From: Mycolicibacter heraklionensis
GTDB taxonomy: Bacteria > Actinomycetota > Actinomycetes > Mycobacteriales > Mycobacteriaceae
Assembly (NCBI GenBank): GCA_001673575.1
Contig: LZME01000095.1
Location: forward strand, 1 to 64,000
Direction: 5' to 3'
DNA: 64,000 bases
This document shows, in pieces, positions 24,777-32,344 of the stretch (position 1 is its first letter; every line of letters starts with the position of its first letter). The notes under the pieces are model-generated. The model did no database searches. It was not told the origin of the DNA and was given only the letters and a program-made list of their open reading frames with translations. Position numbers and translations under genes: made by a program.

Positions 24777-26309
24777 TCATGCTGCGGTCAGTTCGCGGTG
24801 TACGTGGGCCAATACGCGCGGTAGTTCGGCGACCCGCCGAATCCGTTGGGAACGGCGCGGTCCGAACACCTCGGGGAGTGGATCGACGCGCACGGGCCCG
24901 ACGCCGACGTAGTACACGCACACGCCGGCCTGGTCGGCTTCTTCGACGGCATGCGCGACATCGGCCCAGGCGTATCGGCCTTCGTAGCCCTCGTCGGACA
25001 TCAGCCCATCACCGATCATGATGAGCAGCCGCCGCTCGGAAGGCTGCGCCAGCAGCCGGCTGGTCAGGTGACGCAGCGGTGCACCCAACCGGGTGTAGCC
25101 GCCGGCGCGCAGTCCCAGACCGCTCGGTGCGACGAACTTGCGGTCGCCGAAGTCTTTGAGGCAGTTCACTTCCACGTGGTGGCGGGTGTTGCCGGTGAAC
25201 GCGAAGATGCCGTGCCGCTGACGCGCGCTCGTCATCGCTGCCGAGAGCGCGTCCGCGCAGGCCAGCTCCAGGCCGAACAGCCGGCCACCATGCACCCCCA
25301 GCGACGAGCTCGCATCGAGCAGCAGCGCGGTGGTCACGTCCCGGCCTGCCGGCAGCAACTCCCGGAAGATGCGCGGCTCCCCCGCCTCCCCGGCCAGCAC
25401 GTCGAGACGGTGACTGACGTAGGCGTCGACGTCGAGATCGGATCCGTCGGCGAGCCGATTGGTCATAGCGCGCACGGTGTGTTGTTCGAACCATTTCCGC
25501 AGCTCGATCGCGGCCGGTGAGGGTTCGCCCGATGGTGTTCGTCGGTCGCATTCCACCACCGCGACGTAGTCGGACAACAGGCTGCCGGTGTGCATGTTCC
25601 ACTCGGGGTACGGGATACCCGCTCGCCGGTCGCGGCCAAGGAAGCGATCATCGTCTTCGGGTCGGCTCGGTGGCGGCATGGTGGGGTTGCGAACTCCCCC
25701 GTCACCGCCCACCGGTACCGAATATGGACGGGGGCGCCGCTTTTGGTTGCTGGACCACGGCATGCGGCCAAGGCGGCGCACCGAGGAGGCCAGCCGCCCC
25801 GGCTCGGTCCAAGCGGCCGGGAGCGTTCCGGTCAGGGGATGCCCGGCCAGCGGTTGCCGGGTGCGCGCCAAGGCGGCCGCGCGATCGAACATCTCGGCGG
25901 CCGGCATCTCGGGATCGGCGGGTTCGAGGTCCGGCAGCACCCGCTGCAGCTCGGCCACCAGGCCCGGCCACCGCCCAGCCACCCAACCGAGGGCCACCTG
26001 CGACTCCACGAACGTCAGGGCCGCAAGCTCACGCGGCGATAGGTCGGCCAACCGGAACTGTGCGATTCGCTCCTTGGAGGGAGAGCATTGCAACGCCACC
26101 CCGCAAGTCAGCGTCCGCCTGGTCCAGCCCGGCCCTGAGGATTGCGGCGGATGAGGCACATAGACGGTGGACAGATTCGGGTTCAAGCTGAAACTTCTTC
26201 GGGCGCCGGTCATCAACCGTGCACCGTCGCGGCGTCGGTCGCTCAATGCGACCGCCGTCAGCGCGCAGCTGGTCTCCAACGCCAGGGGGTCCACGTCCGC
26301 CTCGGTCAA
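24777..26309 (-). CDS. NorD/CbbO-type protein with C-terminal VWA domain
   Basis: 510 aa if started at TTG 26309, which overlaps the stop of the 35-aa ORF as TTGA; the frame stays open to 26399, but that would run over the small ORF. The C-terminal half is a von Willebrand A domain: TTALLLDASSSLGVHGG holds the DxSxS metal-dependent adhesion site (about 345), and LLIMIGDGLMSDEGYEGRYA lies near 440. Residues about 200-260 are a polar Arg/Pro-rich linker. NorD-type proteins bind the client enzyme while the NorQ ATPase acts on it. The pair is intact, so the system is probably functional. Confidence 0.88.
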   Translation of the reverse strand: MTEADVDPLALETSCALTAVALSDRRRDGARLMTGARRSFSLNPNLSTVYVPHPPQSSGPGWTRRTLTCGVALQCSPSKERIAQFRLADLSPRELAALTFVESQVALGWVAGRWPGLVAELQRVLPDLEPADPEMPAAEMFDRAAALARTRQPLAGHPLTGTLPAAWTEPGRLASSVRRLGRMPWSSNQKRRPRPYSVPVGGDGGVRNPTMPPPSRPEDDDRFLGRDRRAGIPYPEWNMHTGSLLSDYVAVVECDRRTPSGEPSPAAIELRKWFEQHTVRAMTNRLADGSDLDVDAYVSHRLDVLAGEAGEPRIFRELLPAGRDVTTALLLDASSSLGVHGGRLFGLELACADALSAAMTSARQRHGIFAFTGNTRHHVEVNCLKDFGDRKFVAPSGLGLRAGGYTRLGAPLRHLTSRLLAQPSERRLLIMIGDGLMSDEGYEGRYAWADVAHAVEEADQAGVCVYYVGVGPVRVDPLPEVFGPRRSQRIRRVAELPRVLAHVHRELTAA

Positions 26310-26413
26310 AAGGTTCCGATGCTGGAGAACATCCAGTACCAGAACGCGATGATCAAACACGTTCCGCCCCATGCGGCGACGTAGCGCAGAATCTCCCAAA
26401 GCCAGGTCATCAT
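26306..26413 (-). CDS. Small membrane ORF (35 aa) between membrane protein copy 1 and NorD
   Basis: Starts at ATG 26413 (a second ATG follows at once), reads MMTWLWEILRYVAAWGGTCL and ends IGTF before TGA at 26306-26308. It is one hydrophobic helix rich in Trp. It begins 16 bp after the 229-aa membrane protein and overlaps the TTG start of the NorD-like gene by 4 bp, which suggests coupling. It parallels the 42-aa ORF at 23817. Its sequence is not clearly homologous to that ORF, so a shared small-subunit role is inference. Confidence 0.65.
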   Translation of the reverse strand: MMTWLWEILRYVAAWGGTCLIIAFWYWMFSSIGTF

Positions 26414-26429
26414 GGTTTCCTATCGTTGG

Positions 26430-27119
26430 TCAGTCGGAGAAGATCTCCCGGTTGACGGTGTGCAGGTACGGGATCGCCAAAAACGGTGTGATGTAGAAGA
26501 TGTCGTAAAGCCACCAGCCGATCACCGGGAACACCACACCGGCGTAACGCACATCGGCGTACATGGTCATGTTGAACACGTAGCCGATCCAGATCACCAC
26601 GCCCATCCAGCAGGTCACCACCATCCACTGATGACCCCACCGCTTCATCTGCAGAAACCCGATCGCCGCCGCGATGCGCATGGTGAAGACGGCGAAGATC
26701 AGGCCGATCTCCCAGCCTTTTTCACCGGGGCCGGCCGCCCCGCCGATCCACAGCTCGTTGTAGTGCCAGAAGTAGCCGCCGTCGAACATCGCGCCCCAGC
26801 CGTTGAGCAGCACCCGAGCCAGCAGGGTGTGATTGGCCACCGTGTCCAGCGCCCAGCCCACGGCGTTGATCGCGGCGTCGATAATCACCAGGTAGCCCAG
26901 CAGTGTCACCAGCATGGGCCGCACGGTCAGTCCGTCGCGCTGGGCATTGCGCTGCAACCAGATTCCCCGCAGAAAGAGCGGTAGACCGAAGACACCGCAT
27001 GCCGCCGTACCGATCAGCATGCCCCCACAGATCATCCACCGGTCTGCTCGGCGCTGGGCGGCCCCTGACAGCTCCAGGTGCTCATCGAGCCCGAGCCCGC
27101 CGCGCGCTAGCTGTCGCAC
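26430..27119 (-). CDS. Uncharacterised polytopic membrane protein, copy 1
   Basis: 229-aa integral membrane protein, GTG start at 27119, with about six helices. The motif MFDGGYFWHYNELWIGG and then AAGPGEKGW is shared with copy 2 (23125), as are AAQRRADRWMI, FLRGxWLQR, VANHTL and the nearly invariant last 80 residues. The polar D/H/N/E cluster within helices looks like a metal site. First gene of the operon behind the TetR at 27172; the 27143-27154 palindrome overlaps a TTGACT hexamer placed 17 bases from TACCGT, so repression at the promoter is likely. I know no function for this family. Confidence 0.78.
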   Translation of the reverse strand: MRQLARGGLGLDEHLELSGAAQRRADRWMICGGMLIGTAACGVFGLPLFLRGIWLQRNAQRDGLTVRPMLVTLLGYLVIIDAAINAVGWALDTVANHTLLARVLLNGWGAMFDGGYFWHYNELWIGGAAGPGEKGWEIGLIFAVFTMRIAAAIGFLQMKRWGHQWMVVTCWMGVVIWIGYVFNMTMYADVRYAGVVFPVIGWWLYDIFYITPFLAIPYLHTVNREIFSD

Positions 27120-27142
27120 GCCTACGACGGTAAGAAACTCAC

Positions 27143-27154
27143 TGACTTAAGTCA
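27143..27154. promoter_or_regulatory. Operator TGACTTAAGTCA in front of the membrane-protein operon
   Basis: Perfect 12-bp palindrome 23 bp upstream of the first membrane-protein start and just past the TetR stop. Read toward the operon it overlaps a possible -35 (TTGACT, 17-base spacer, TACCGT). A copy with one mismatch is at 27822-27833 upstream of the TetR gene itself. Confidence 0.7.
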
Positions 27155-27171
27155 ATAACTTTCTCAAGGGC

Positions 27172-27786
27172 TTATCGCGTGGCCCCCAGGCTGCGCAGCG
27201 TTCTGGTCAGGTAGTCGGCGACCAACTCCGGCCGGGTCGGCCAGTCGTGGGTGGTGATCAGGAGTGCATACAAGCCAAGCAGAAAGAAGACGGCACTGTT
27301 CATGGCCACCACGTCATCGTCGATCTCGCCGCGCTCCCGCGCCAGTCCGATACGCTCGGCGATCAACACGATCAGCGGGTGATGCTCGCCGTTCTCGGCC
27401 GGCGGCCGGGTCGGCGAGAAGTGCAGCGCCAGGAATTCGGTGAACAGCGGATCGCCCAGGCGCTGCTCCAAATCGATGATCAGGCGCGCGGATTCGGCCA
27501 GGGCATCGGAAAGGTCGTGATGCTTGACGAGATACTTCTCAAACTGCTTGGCGATTCGCTCTTCCTCCCGGCGCTCCAACTCCAGCAGCACATGCTCCTT
27601 GGTGGGGAAGTGGAAAAAGAACGTGCCGTGCGCGACGCCGGCGGCGGCCACGATGGCGCCGACGTCGGCCTGAGCCATTCCGGTGCGCTTGAACTCCGCG
27701 GTCGCCGCGCCCAGCAACCGCTCGCGCGTCTGCAGCCGCCGCGCTTCGCGCGCCGTCATCTTCTCCGGCTTGTCCACCACGGCCAC
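27172..27786 (-). CDS. TetR family transcriptional regulator of the NorQD-linked operon
   Basis: 204-aa regulator. The HTH is at about 15-60 (TRERLLGAATAEFKRTGMAQ, then GVAHGTFFFHFPTKEHVL); the C-terminal helical domain would bind the effector. The start is GTG 27786, with other GTGs just inside. It sits between bfd and the membrane-protein operon, all on one strand, and near-identical 12-bp palindromes lie before its own gene and before the operon. Autoregulation and control of the operon are therefore likely. Confidence 0.9.
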   Translation of the reverse strand: MAVVDKPEKMTAREARRLQTRERLLGAATAEFKRTGMAQADVGAIVAAAGVAHGTFFFHFPTKEHVLLELERREEERIAKQFEKYLVKHHDLSDALAESARLIIDLEQRLGDPLFTEFLALHFSPTRPPAENGEHHPLIVLIAERIGLARERGEIDDDVVAMNSAVFFLLGLYALLITTHDWPTRPELVADYLTRTLRSLGATR

Positions 27787-27821
27787 GACAGTAGCCGCTT
27801 GGCGGCCCGACGCACAGCGAG

Positions 27822-27833
27822 TGACTCAAGTCA
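27822..27833. promoter_or_regulatory. Operator TGACTCAAGTCA in front of the TetR gene
   Basis: Differs by one base from the palindrome at 27143-27154. It lies 36 bp upstream of the TetR start and overlaps the end of the bfd gene (stop at 27826), so the TetR gene appears to have its own regulated promoter within a run of same-strand genes. Confidence 0.65.
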
Positions 27834-28008
27834 GCGTTTTGGATTCCTGCAGGGTCGTCGAGATCAGGGCCCGGATGTTGTTTCGGCAGCGTCCACACAC
27901 CGTCCCGGCCCCGGTGCACTCACCGACCTGCTTGGTGGTCGTGGCACCGGCTCGGGCCGCGTCGATGACCTGCTGACTGGTCACCCCGGCGCACAAGCAG
28001 ACGTACAC
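27826..28008 (-). CDS. bfd: Bacterioferritin-associated ferredoxin-like [2Fe-2S] protein
   Basis: 60-aa protein. MYVCLCAGVTSQQVIDAARA supplies the first two Cys (CxC) and GAGTVCGRCRNNI the last two (CxxC), the BFD-type [2Fe-2S] pattern. In other bacteria Bfd donates electrons to bacterioferritin to release stored iron; related BFD domains also serve redox enzymes. No bacterioferritin gene is in the window. The gene begins 6 bp after the FadD3-like ligase stop, so it is probably cotranscribed with the ligase, and it is adjacent to the regulator of the NorQD-linked operon. Confidence 0.88.
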   Translation of the reverse strand: MYVCLCAGVTSQQVIDAARAGATTTKQVGECTGAGTVCGRCRNNIRALISTTLQESKTLT

Positions 28009-28014
28009 AGCGCC

Positions 28015-29478
28015 TCAGGCCCCGGTCTCGAGGGCCTTTGCCTCCAGCTGCGCTTTGTCCACCTTGCCGGTGGCATTCAGCGGCAGCGCATCGACGAAGC
28101 ACACCGTGCGCGGCACCTTGAACCCGGCCATTCGGTCGCGACTCCAGGCGATCAGGTCCGTCTCGGAGAGCGGCGCGGCCGCGGCACTTCTCACCACAAA
28201 CGCCTTGCCCACCTGACCCATTCGCGCATCGGGCACGCCGATCACCGCGACCTGCGAGATGCCCGGATGCTCCAGCAGGAAGCCCTCGATCTCGGCGGGA
28301 TAGGCGTTGAAGCCGCCGACGATGAACATGTCCTTCTTGCGGCCAACGATGCGCAACCGGCCGGCGGCATCCAACGTGCCGACGTCCCCGGTGTGCAACC
28401 AGCCTTGCGCGTCGATGGCCTCGGCGGTCGCATCCGGGTCGTCGAGGTAGCCGACCATCACGTTGTAGCCGCGCACCAGGACCTCTCCGTCAGCGGCAAT
28501 ACTCACCTCGATGTCTTCGCAGGCCTGCCCCGCCGTGGTCGCGATGTCTTCGAACGAGTCGCCGCGCCGGGAGGCCGTCACCGTACCGGCCTCGGTCAGC
28601 CCGTATCCGGTCATGATGGATCGAAACGGCAGTTCATTGCGGATGCGGCGGATCAGGTCCACGGGGATGTCCGCGGCTCCGGTGACCGCGGCACGCAGCG
28701 ACGACAAGTCGTGCGTACCGCGCGCATCCAGCAGTGACTGATACAGCGTCGGCGGGCCCGGGAGCATCGTGATGCGTTCGGCTTCAATGAGTTCGGCCAC
28801 CGCGTCGACGTCGAAGACCCGCACCGGCACCATGGTGGCGCCCCGGATGCACGCGGCGATGCAGCCCGCCTTGTAGCCGAACGTGTGGAAGTAGGGGTTG
28901 ACCATCAGGTACCGGTCGCCCTCGCGCAGGTCGGCCAGATCGCACCATTCGGCATAGAGCCGCAGGTTCTGCTGATGGGTCATCATCACGCCTTTGGGCC
29001 GGCCGGTGGTACCGGAGGTGAAGATGATGTCGGCGATGTCGCTGCCCGCGCCGCTGCGTTGCAGTGGCGAACCACTGCTCAAAAAGTCCGATTTCAGGTC
29101 GATCACCGGAGCACCGGGCGGGGCACTGAAATCCAGGCCCAGAAAGCCCTTCTCCACCAGAACGAGCTTGGCGCCGCTGCGGCGGATGATGTCCTCGGCC
29201 TCGCTCGGCTTGAACCGGGTGTTGACCGGAACCAAGACACCGCCGGCGGTCAGCAACCCGAATGCGGCGATGATCCAGTCCGCCGAATTCGGCGCCCAGA
29301 TCGCCACCCGGTCGCCCTTGGCGACGCCCGCCGCCGCGAATGCTCCTGCCGCGCAACGGACCCGATCGGCCAGCTCAGCGAAGCTCAACCGCACCGGGCC
29401 GTCGGCGATCGCCTCGGCATCCCCGAAGCGATCGCCGACACTTAGGACCATCTCGGGGATGGTCTCCCAGCATGGCAC
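28015..29478 (-). CDS. Acyl-CoA synthetase (FadD3-like)
   Basis: 487-aa adenylate-forming ligase started at GTG 29478, 2 bp after the amidohydrolase stop; longer upstream readings only antisense or overlap the neighbour. Motifs: IIFTSGTTGRPKGVMMTH (about 150), NPYFHTFGYKAGC (about 192), GYGLTEAGT (about 288), GWLHTGDVGTLD (about 362), MFIVGGFNAYPAEIE (about 385) and LNATGKVDKAQL with the catalytic lysine. The overall pattern, including PYFHTFGYKAG, is close to mycobacterial FadD3, which activates the steroid CD-ring propionate HIP. That exact substrate is not shown here. Confidence 0.87.
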   Translation of the reverse strand: MPCWETIPEMVLSVGDRFGDAEAIADGPVRLSFAELADRVRCAAGAFAAAGVAKGDRVAIWAPNSADWIIAAFGLLTAGGVLVPVNTRFKPSEAEDIIRRSGAKLVLVEKGFLGLDFSAPPGAPVIDLKSDFLSSGSPLQRSGAGSDIADIIFTSGTTGRPKGVMMTHQQNLRLYAEWCDLADLREGDRYLMVNPYFHTFGYKAGCIAACIRGATMVPVRVFDVDAVAELIEAERITMLPGPPTLYQSLLDARGTHDLSSLRAAVTGAADIPVDLIRRIRNELPFRSIMTGYGLTEAGTVTASRRGDSFEDIATTAGQACEDIEVSIAADGEVLVRGYNVMVGYLDDPDATAEAIDAQGWLHTGDVGTLDAAGRLRIVGRKKDMFIVGGFNAYPAEIEGFLLEHPGISQVAVIGVPDARMGQVGKAFVVRSAAAAPLSETDLIAWSRDRMAGFKVPRTVCFVDALPLNATGKVDKAQLEAKALETGA

Positions 29479-29480
29479 CC

Positions 29481-30671
29481 CTAGACGGTGACGAGCCGAC
29501 CGAGATTGCCGCCCATGATCTTGGCCTGGTCCTCGATGGGCAGATGCGACAGCGCGGTGATGTAGTGGGTCGGCTCGGCCAGGCCCTCTGGGTGCGGCCA
29601 GTCCGAACCGTAGAGCACCTGGTCCACACCGACCAGGTTGATCAGGTCGTCGATACCCTCCTCGTAGAACGGGCTGACGTAGATCCGATTCTTGATCTCC
29701 TCCATCGGGTTTCCGAGGAACGCCTCGGGCGCCTTCCGGTAGACCTCGGCCATGGAGTCCAACAGCGGGAACATCCACTTGGAGCCGGCTTCCACGATGC
29801 CGACCTTCAGCTTCGGGTGGCGGAAGAGCGCACCGTGAATCACCCACGAGGCCACCGCATCCTGGATCGGACGCCACTCGTTGAGGATGCCCATGGCGTT
29901 GGTCTGGAACGGCAGCATCTCTTCCACCGCACCGTCCCACTCGGAGGTGTAGCGGGAATAGCCGCTGTCCGACGAGTGCATCCCGATGAAGACGTCGTAT
30001 TCGACGCACTTCTCCCAGAACGGGTCGAATTCCGGCAGCGCGAACGAACGCGGGCCCCGGAAGCCGGGCACCGGTGCCGGGCGGATCAGAATCGCCCGAG
30101 CGCCGCGCTTGACCACCCACTCCAGTTCCTCAATCGCCTTCTCGACGATCGGAAGCGTGATGACCGGCGTGGTGAAGATGCGGTTCTGATAGTTGAAACC
30201 CCAGACCTCGTCCAGCCACTGGTTCAGCGCGTGGATGATGACGTGGATGGTGACCGGGTCGTCGCGCAGCCGCTCCTCGATAAGGCTGGCCAGCGTCGGG
30301 AACATCAGCGAGCGGTCGATACCCAGCTCGTTCATCAGCTCCAACCGCGGTGCGGGCTCGAAAAACGCCGGGATGGACTTCATCGGCTCGCCGAACAGTT
30401 CACGCTTGCTCTTGCCGTCGGGATTGCCGTACTTGAAGTACTCCTCCCAGGCGCCGGGCTTGGCGACCACCGAGAAGGTTGGGTTAGGGATGTAGTTGCT
30501 GATCTGGCCGCGAATGGCGATCTTGGTGCGCCCGTTGACCTCGACGTACTGGACGACGTCCTTGTACTCCTTGGGCAGGTACTTGGTCAGCGCTTCGGGC
30601 GGCTCGTAGAGGTGGTTATCCGCATCGAACAAGGGGAACGGGACGTCCACGCGATGTGACAGTTGACCCAT
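29481..30671 (-). CDS. Amidohydrolase family 2 protein
   Basis: 396-aa metal-dependent hydrolase and a paralogue of the 2747 protein. Motifs: LFDADNHLYEP (about 15-25), SNYIPNPTFS, IGMHSSDSGYS (about 240) and VLYGSDWPHPEGLAEP (about 355-370). First gene of an amidohydrolase-FadD3-Bfd run on the minus strand. A perfect 25-bp palindrome (30689-30713) lies 18 bp upstream of its start. The repeated link of this amidohydrolase subfamily with CoA ligases suggests action on an intermediate of a ring-degradation route. Confidence 0.88.
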   Translation of the reverse strand: MGQLSHRVDVPFPLFDADNHLYEPPEALTKYLPKEYKDVVQYVEVNGRTKIAIRGQISNYIPNPTFSVVAKPGAWEEYFKYGNPDGKSKRELFGEPMKSIPAFFEPAPRLELMNELGIDRSLMFPTLASLIEERLRDDPVTIHVIIHALNQWLDEVWGFNYQNRIFTTPVITLPIVEKAIEELEWVVKRGARAILIRPAPVPGFRGPRSFALPEFDPFWEKCVEYDVFIGMHSSDSGYSRYTSEWDGAVEEMLPFQTNAMGILNEWRPIQDAVASWVIHGALFRHPKLKVGIVEAGSKWMFPLLDSMAEVYRKAPEAFLGNPMEEIKNRIYVSPFYEEGIDDLINLVGVDQVLYGSDWPHPEGLAEPTHYITALSHLPIEDQAKIMGGNLGRLVTV

Positions 30672-30688
30672 GAAATGCTCCTTTTCGG

Positions 30689-30713
30689 TTCATGAGAATC
30701 TTATTCTCATGAA
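30689..30713. promoter_or_regulatory. Perfect 25-bp palindrome upstream of the amidohydrolase operon
   Basis: Arms TTCATGAGAAT and ATTCTCATGAA are exact 11-bp inverted repeats with a 3-base centre (ctt). It overlaps the last codons and stop of the upstream FadD gene (stop at 30707) and ends 18 bp before the amidohydrolase start at 30671. As DNA it is an operator; a hairpin role in the upstream transcript is possible but it lacks a T run, so operator is the better reading. Confidence 0.65.
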
Positions 30714-32287
30714 GGTGTCGTTGCAACACTGTCTGTGAGCTGCTTGCGGACCAGGTATTTCTGCACCTTGCCGCTGGCGGTGCGCGGGAAGTCCTCGACC
30801 TCCCGCAACTCCTCGGGCCACTTCTGCCGCGCGACGCCCATCCGCTCGAAGTGCTCCCGCACCTGCGACATGGCCGGCAGCTCGCACCCCGGCTTGAGGC
30901 GCAGCACCGCGACCGCCCGCTCCCCCAGCCGAGCATCCGGCGCCGCGACCACGACCGCTTCGGCCACCGCCGGCATCGCCAGCAGGACGTCCTCGACCTC
31001 TACCGCGCTGATGTTCTCGCCGCCGCGGATGATCACGTCAGCCTTGCGGTCGGTGATGGTCAGATACCCGTCGGCGTCGAGCACCCCGATGTCGCCGGTG
31101 TGGTACCACCCGTCGGCGTCGAAGGCCGCCGCGGTCAGCGCATCGTCGGTGTAACCCAGGCACAGGTCGGGCCCCCGGCTGAGGATTTCGCCGTCCGGGG
31201 CCAACCGCACCTCCACGCCGGGCCGGGCATCGCCGTCGGTGAACAGCCGCTTGTCCTCGGGAGCACTCGGGCGCGATCCGGTGATCGACGGGTGCTCGGT
31301 GCTGCCGTAGGAACGGAAGACGAAGATGCCCAGGTCGGCGAGTCTTCGGGTGACTGCACCCGGCACCGTCGACCCACCCAGGCCGACGTGGCGGATGTGC
31401 TGCAGGTGGGCGTCGGTGAAGTCCGGGTGGTCGAGCAGGCTGGTGACGAAATACGGCGGCCCGCCACCGATCGACACCCCCTGCTCTGCCATCAGCGCCA
31501 GCACCTTGCCGGGATCCCAGACGTCGGCGAGGTCGATCGGCGCCCCCTCCAACACCGGGATGAGAAACGCCCCGACCATGCCGATGAAGTGTCCGACCGG
31601 AGTGGCGGTGAGCTGTCGGCCGCGATCCTTGGGGTAGTTGGCGAGCAGCTGGCGGGTCTCGCAACACAGGGTCTGATGACTGTGGATCACACCCTTGGGT
31701 TCGTAGGTGGTCCCGGAGGTGAATGCGATCAACGCGGGCGCCCCGGGGTCGGTGGTCAGGGTGCCCGCCATCGGTTCGTCGGCGAGCAGGTCTTCGAAGG
31801 GCACTCCCACGGAATCTTCGGCTCCGCCATCCCTCCCCACCACCGCAACAATCGGGACGTCGGCGCACAGCTCAGGACGGAAACTCATCCGCCCGAACCG
31901 CTCGGCGGTGATGAACACCCGCGGCCGGCTGGCGGAGAGGATGTAGCCCAGTTCCCGCGGACCGTAGAAGTGCACGACGGGCACCACGACCGCACCCAGG
32001 AACGCCGCCGCCCAGAACGCCGCGGCGGCCTCCATCCAATTCGGCAGCTGCAGGGCCACCACGTCACCCGGACCGACGCCGCGGGCTCGCAGGCCGGCCG
32101 CGAGTCGGCGGGCAACCAGCTCCACGTCGCCGAAACTGCCGCGCCACGGCCGAACCGCGGAGTGCACCTCGAACCCGGCCTCGGCGCTGGCCGCCAACCC
32201 GGCGGCGACCAGGTCACCGAGGGTTTCGCGGGTCCACCATCCCTGCTCTTCGTAGCGCCGAACCAGGTCGGCAGGAATCTTTCGCAT
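30707..32287 (-). CDS. Acyl-CoA synthetase (cyclohexanecarboxylate-CoA-ligase-like)
   Basis: 526-aa adenylate-forming ligase started at ATG 32287; the open frame runs on to 32812 but only antisense to the crotonase gene. It begins MRKIPADLVRRYEEQGWWTR, a start seen in ligases for alicyclic acids. Motifs: IAFTSGTTYEPKGVIHSH (about 195; Tyr-Glu replaces Gly-x before PKG), RSYGSTEHPS (about 335), WYHTGDIGVLD (about 405), IIRGGENISAVEVED (about 428) and TASGKVQKYLVRK. Divergent from the crotonase at 32345 across a 57-bp gap with a palindrome. Confidence 0.86.
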   Translation of the reverse strand: MRKIPADLVRRYEEQGWWTRETLGDLVAAGLAASAEAGFEVHSAVRPWRGSFGDVELVARRLAAGLRARGVGPGDVVALQLPNWMEAAAAFWAAAFLGAVVVPVVHFYGPRELGYILSASRPRVFITAERFGRMSFRPELCADVPIVAVVGRDGGAEDSVGVPFEDLLADEPMAGTLTTDPGAPALIAFTSGTTYEPKGVIHSHQTLCCETRQLLANYPKDRGRQLTATPVGHFIGMVGAFLIPVLEGAPIDLADVWDPGKVLALMAEQGVSIGGGPPYFVTSLLDHPDFTDAHLQHIRHVGLGGSTVPGAVTRRLADLGIFVFRSYGSTEHPSITGSRPSAPEDKRLFTDGDARPGVEVRLAPDGEILSRGPDLCLGYTDDALTAAAFDADGWYHTGDIGVLDADGYLTITDRKADVIIRGGENISAVEVEDVLLAMPAVAEAVVVAAPDARLGERAVAVLRLKPGCELPAMSQVREHFERMGVARQKWPEELREVEDFPRTASGKVQKYLVRKQLTDSVATTPS

Positions 32288-32301
32288 CTTGCCCGCGATG
32301 C

Positions 32302-32321
32302 TATTCTCCGTTTTTGAGAAT
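32302..32321. promoter_or_regulatory. Palindromic element ATTCTC-n7-GAGAAT in divergent promoter
   Basis: TATTCTCCGTTTTTGAGAAT between the FadD (start 32287) and the crotonase (start 32345). It shares 16 of 20 bases with 8641-8660 and 14 of 20 with 60785-60804. TGCTATTCT also fits an extended -10 for the plus-strand gene. Likely a common operator/promoter element for several units. Confidence 0.55.
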
Positions 32322-32344
32322 GCCAATATCTTGAGCGGAGAGCC

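Noticed and set aside
23125..27119. The membrane paralogues as PmoC/AmoC-type copper monooxygenase subunits
   Set aside because: There is a loose likeness (an Asp followed by His in a helix, FDAGYFWH against DASWH), but spacing, length and the rest do not match, and no A or B subunit genes are present. Kept only as a hint toward a metal site.
22726..27786. A nitric-oxide reductase or Rubisco operon, because of NorQ/NorD-like genes
   Set aside because: No NorB/NorC heme-copper subunits or CbbL/CbbM genes are present; the membrane proteins lack the heme-ligand pattern of NorB.
28015..30120. 701-aa reading of the FadD3-like gene
   Set aside because: The N-terminal part is an out-of-frame reading of the amidohydrolase gene; the ligase starts at GTG 29478.
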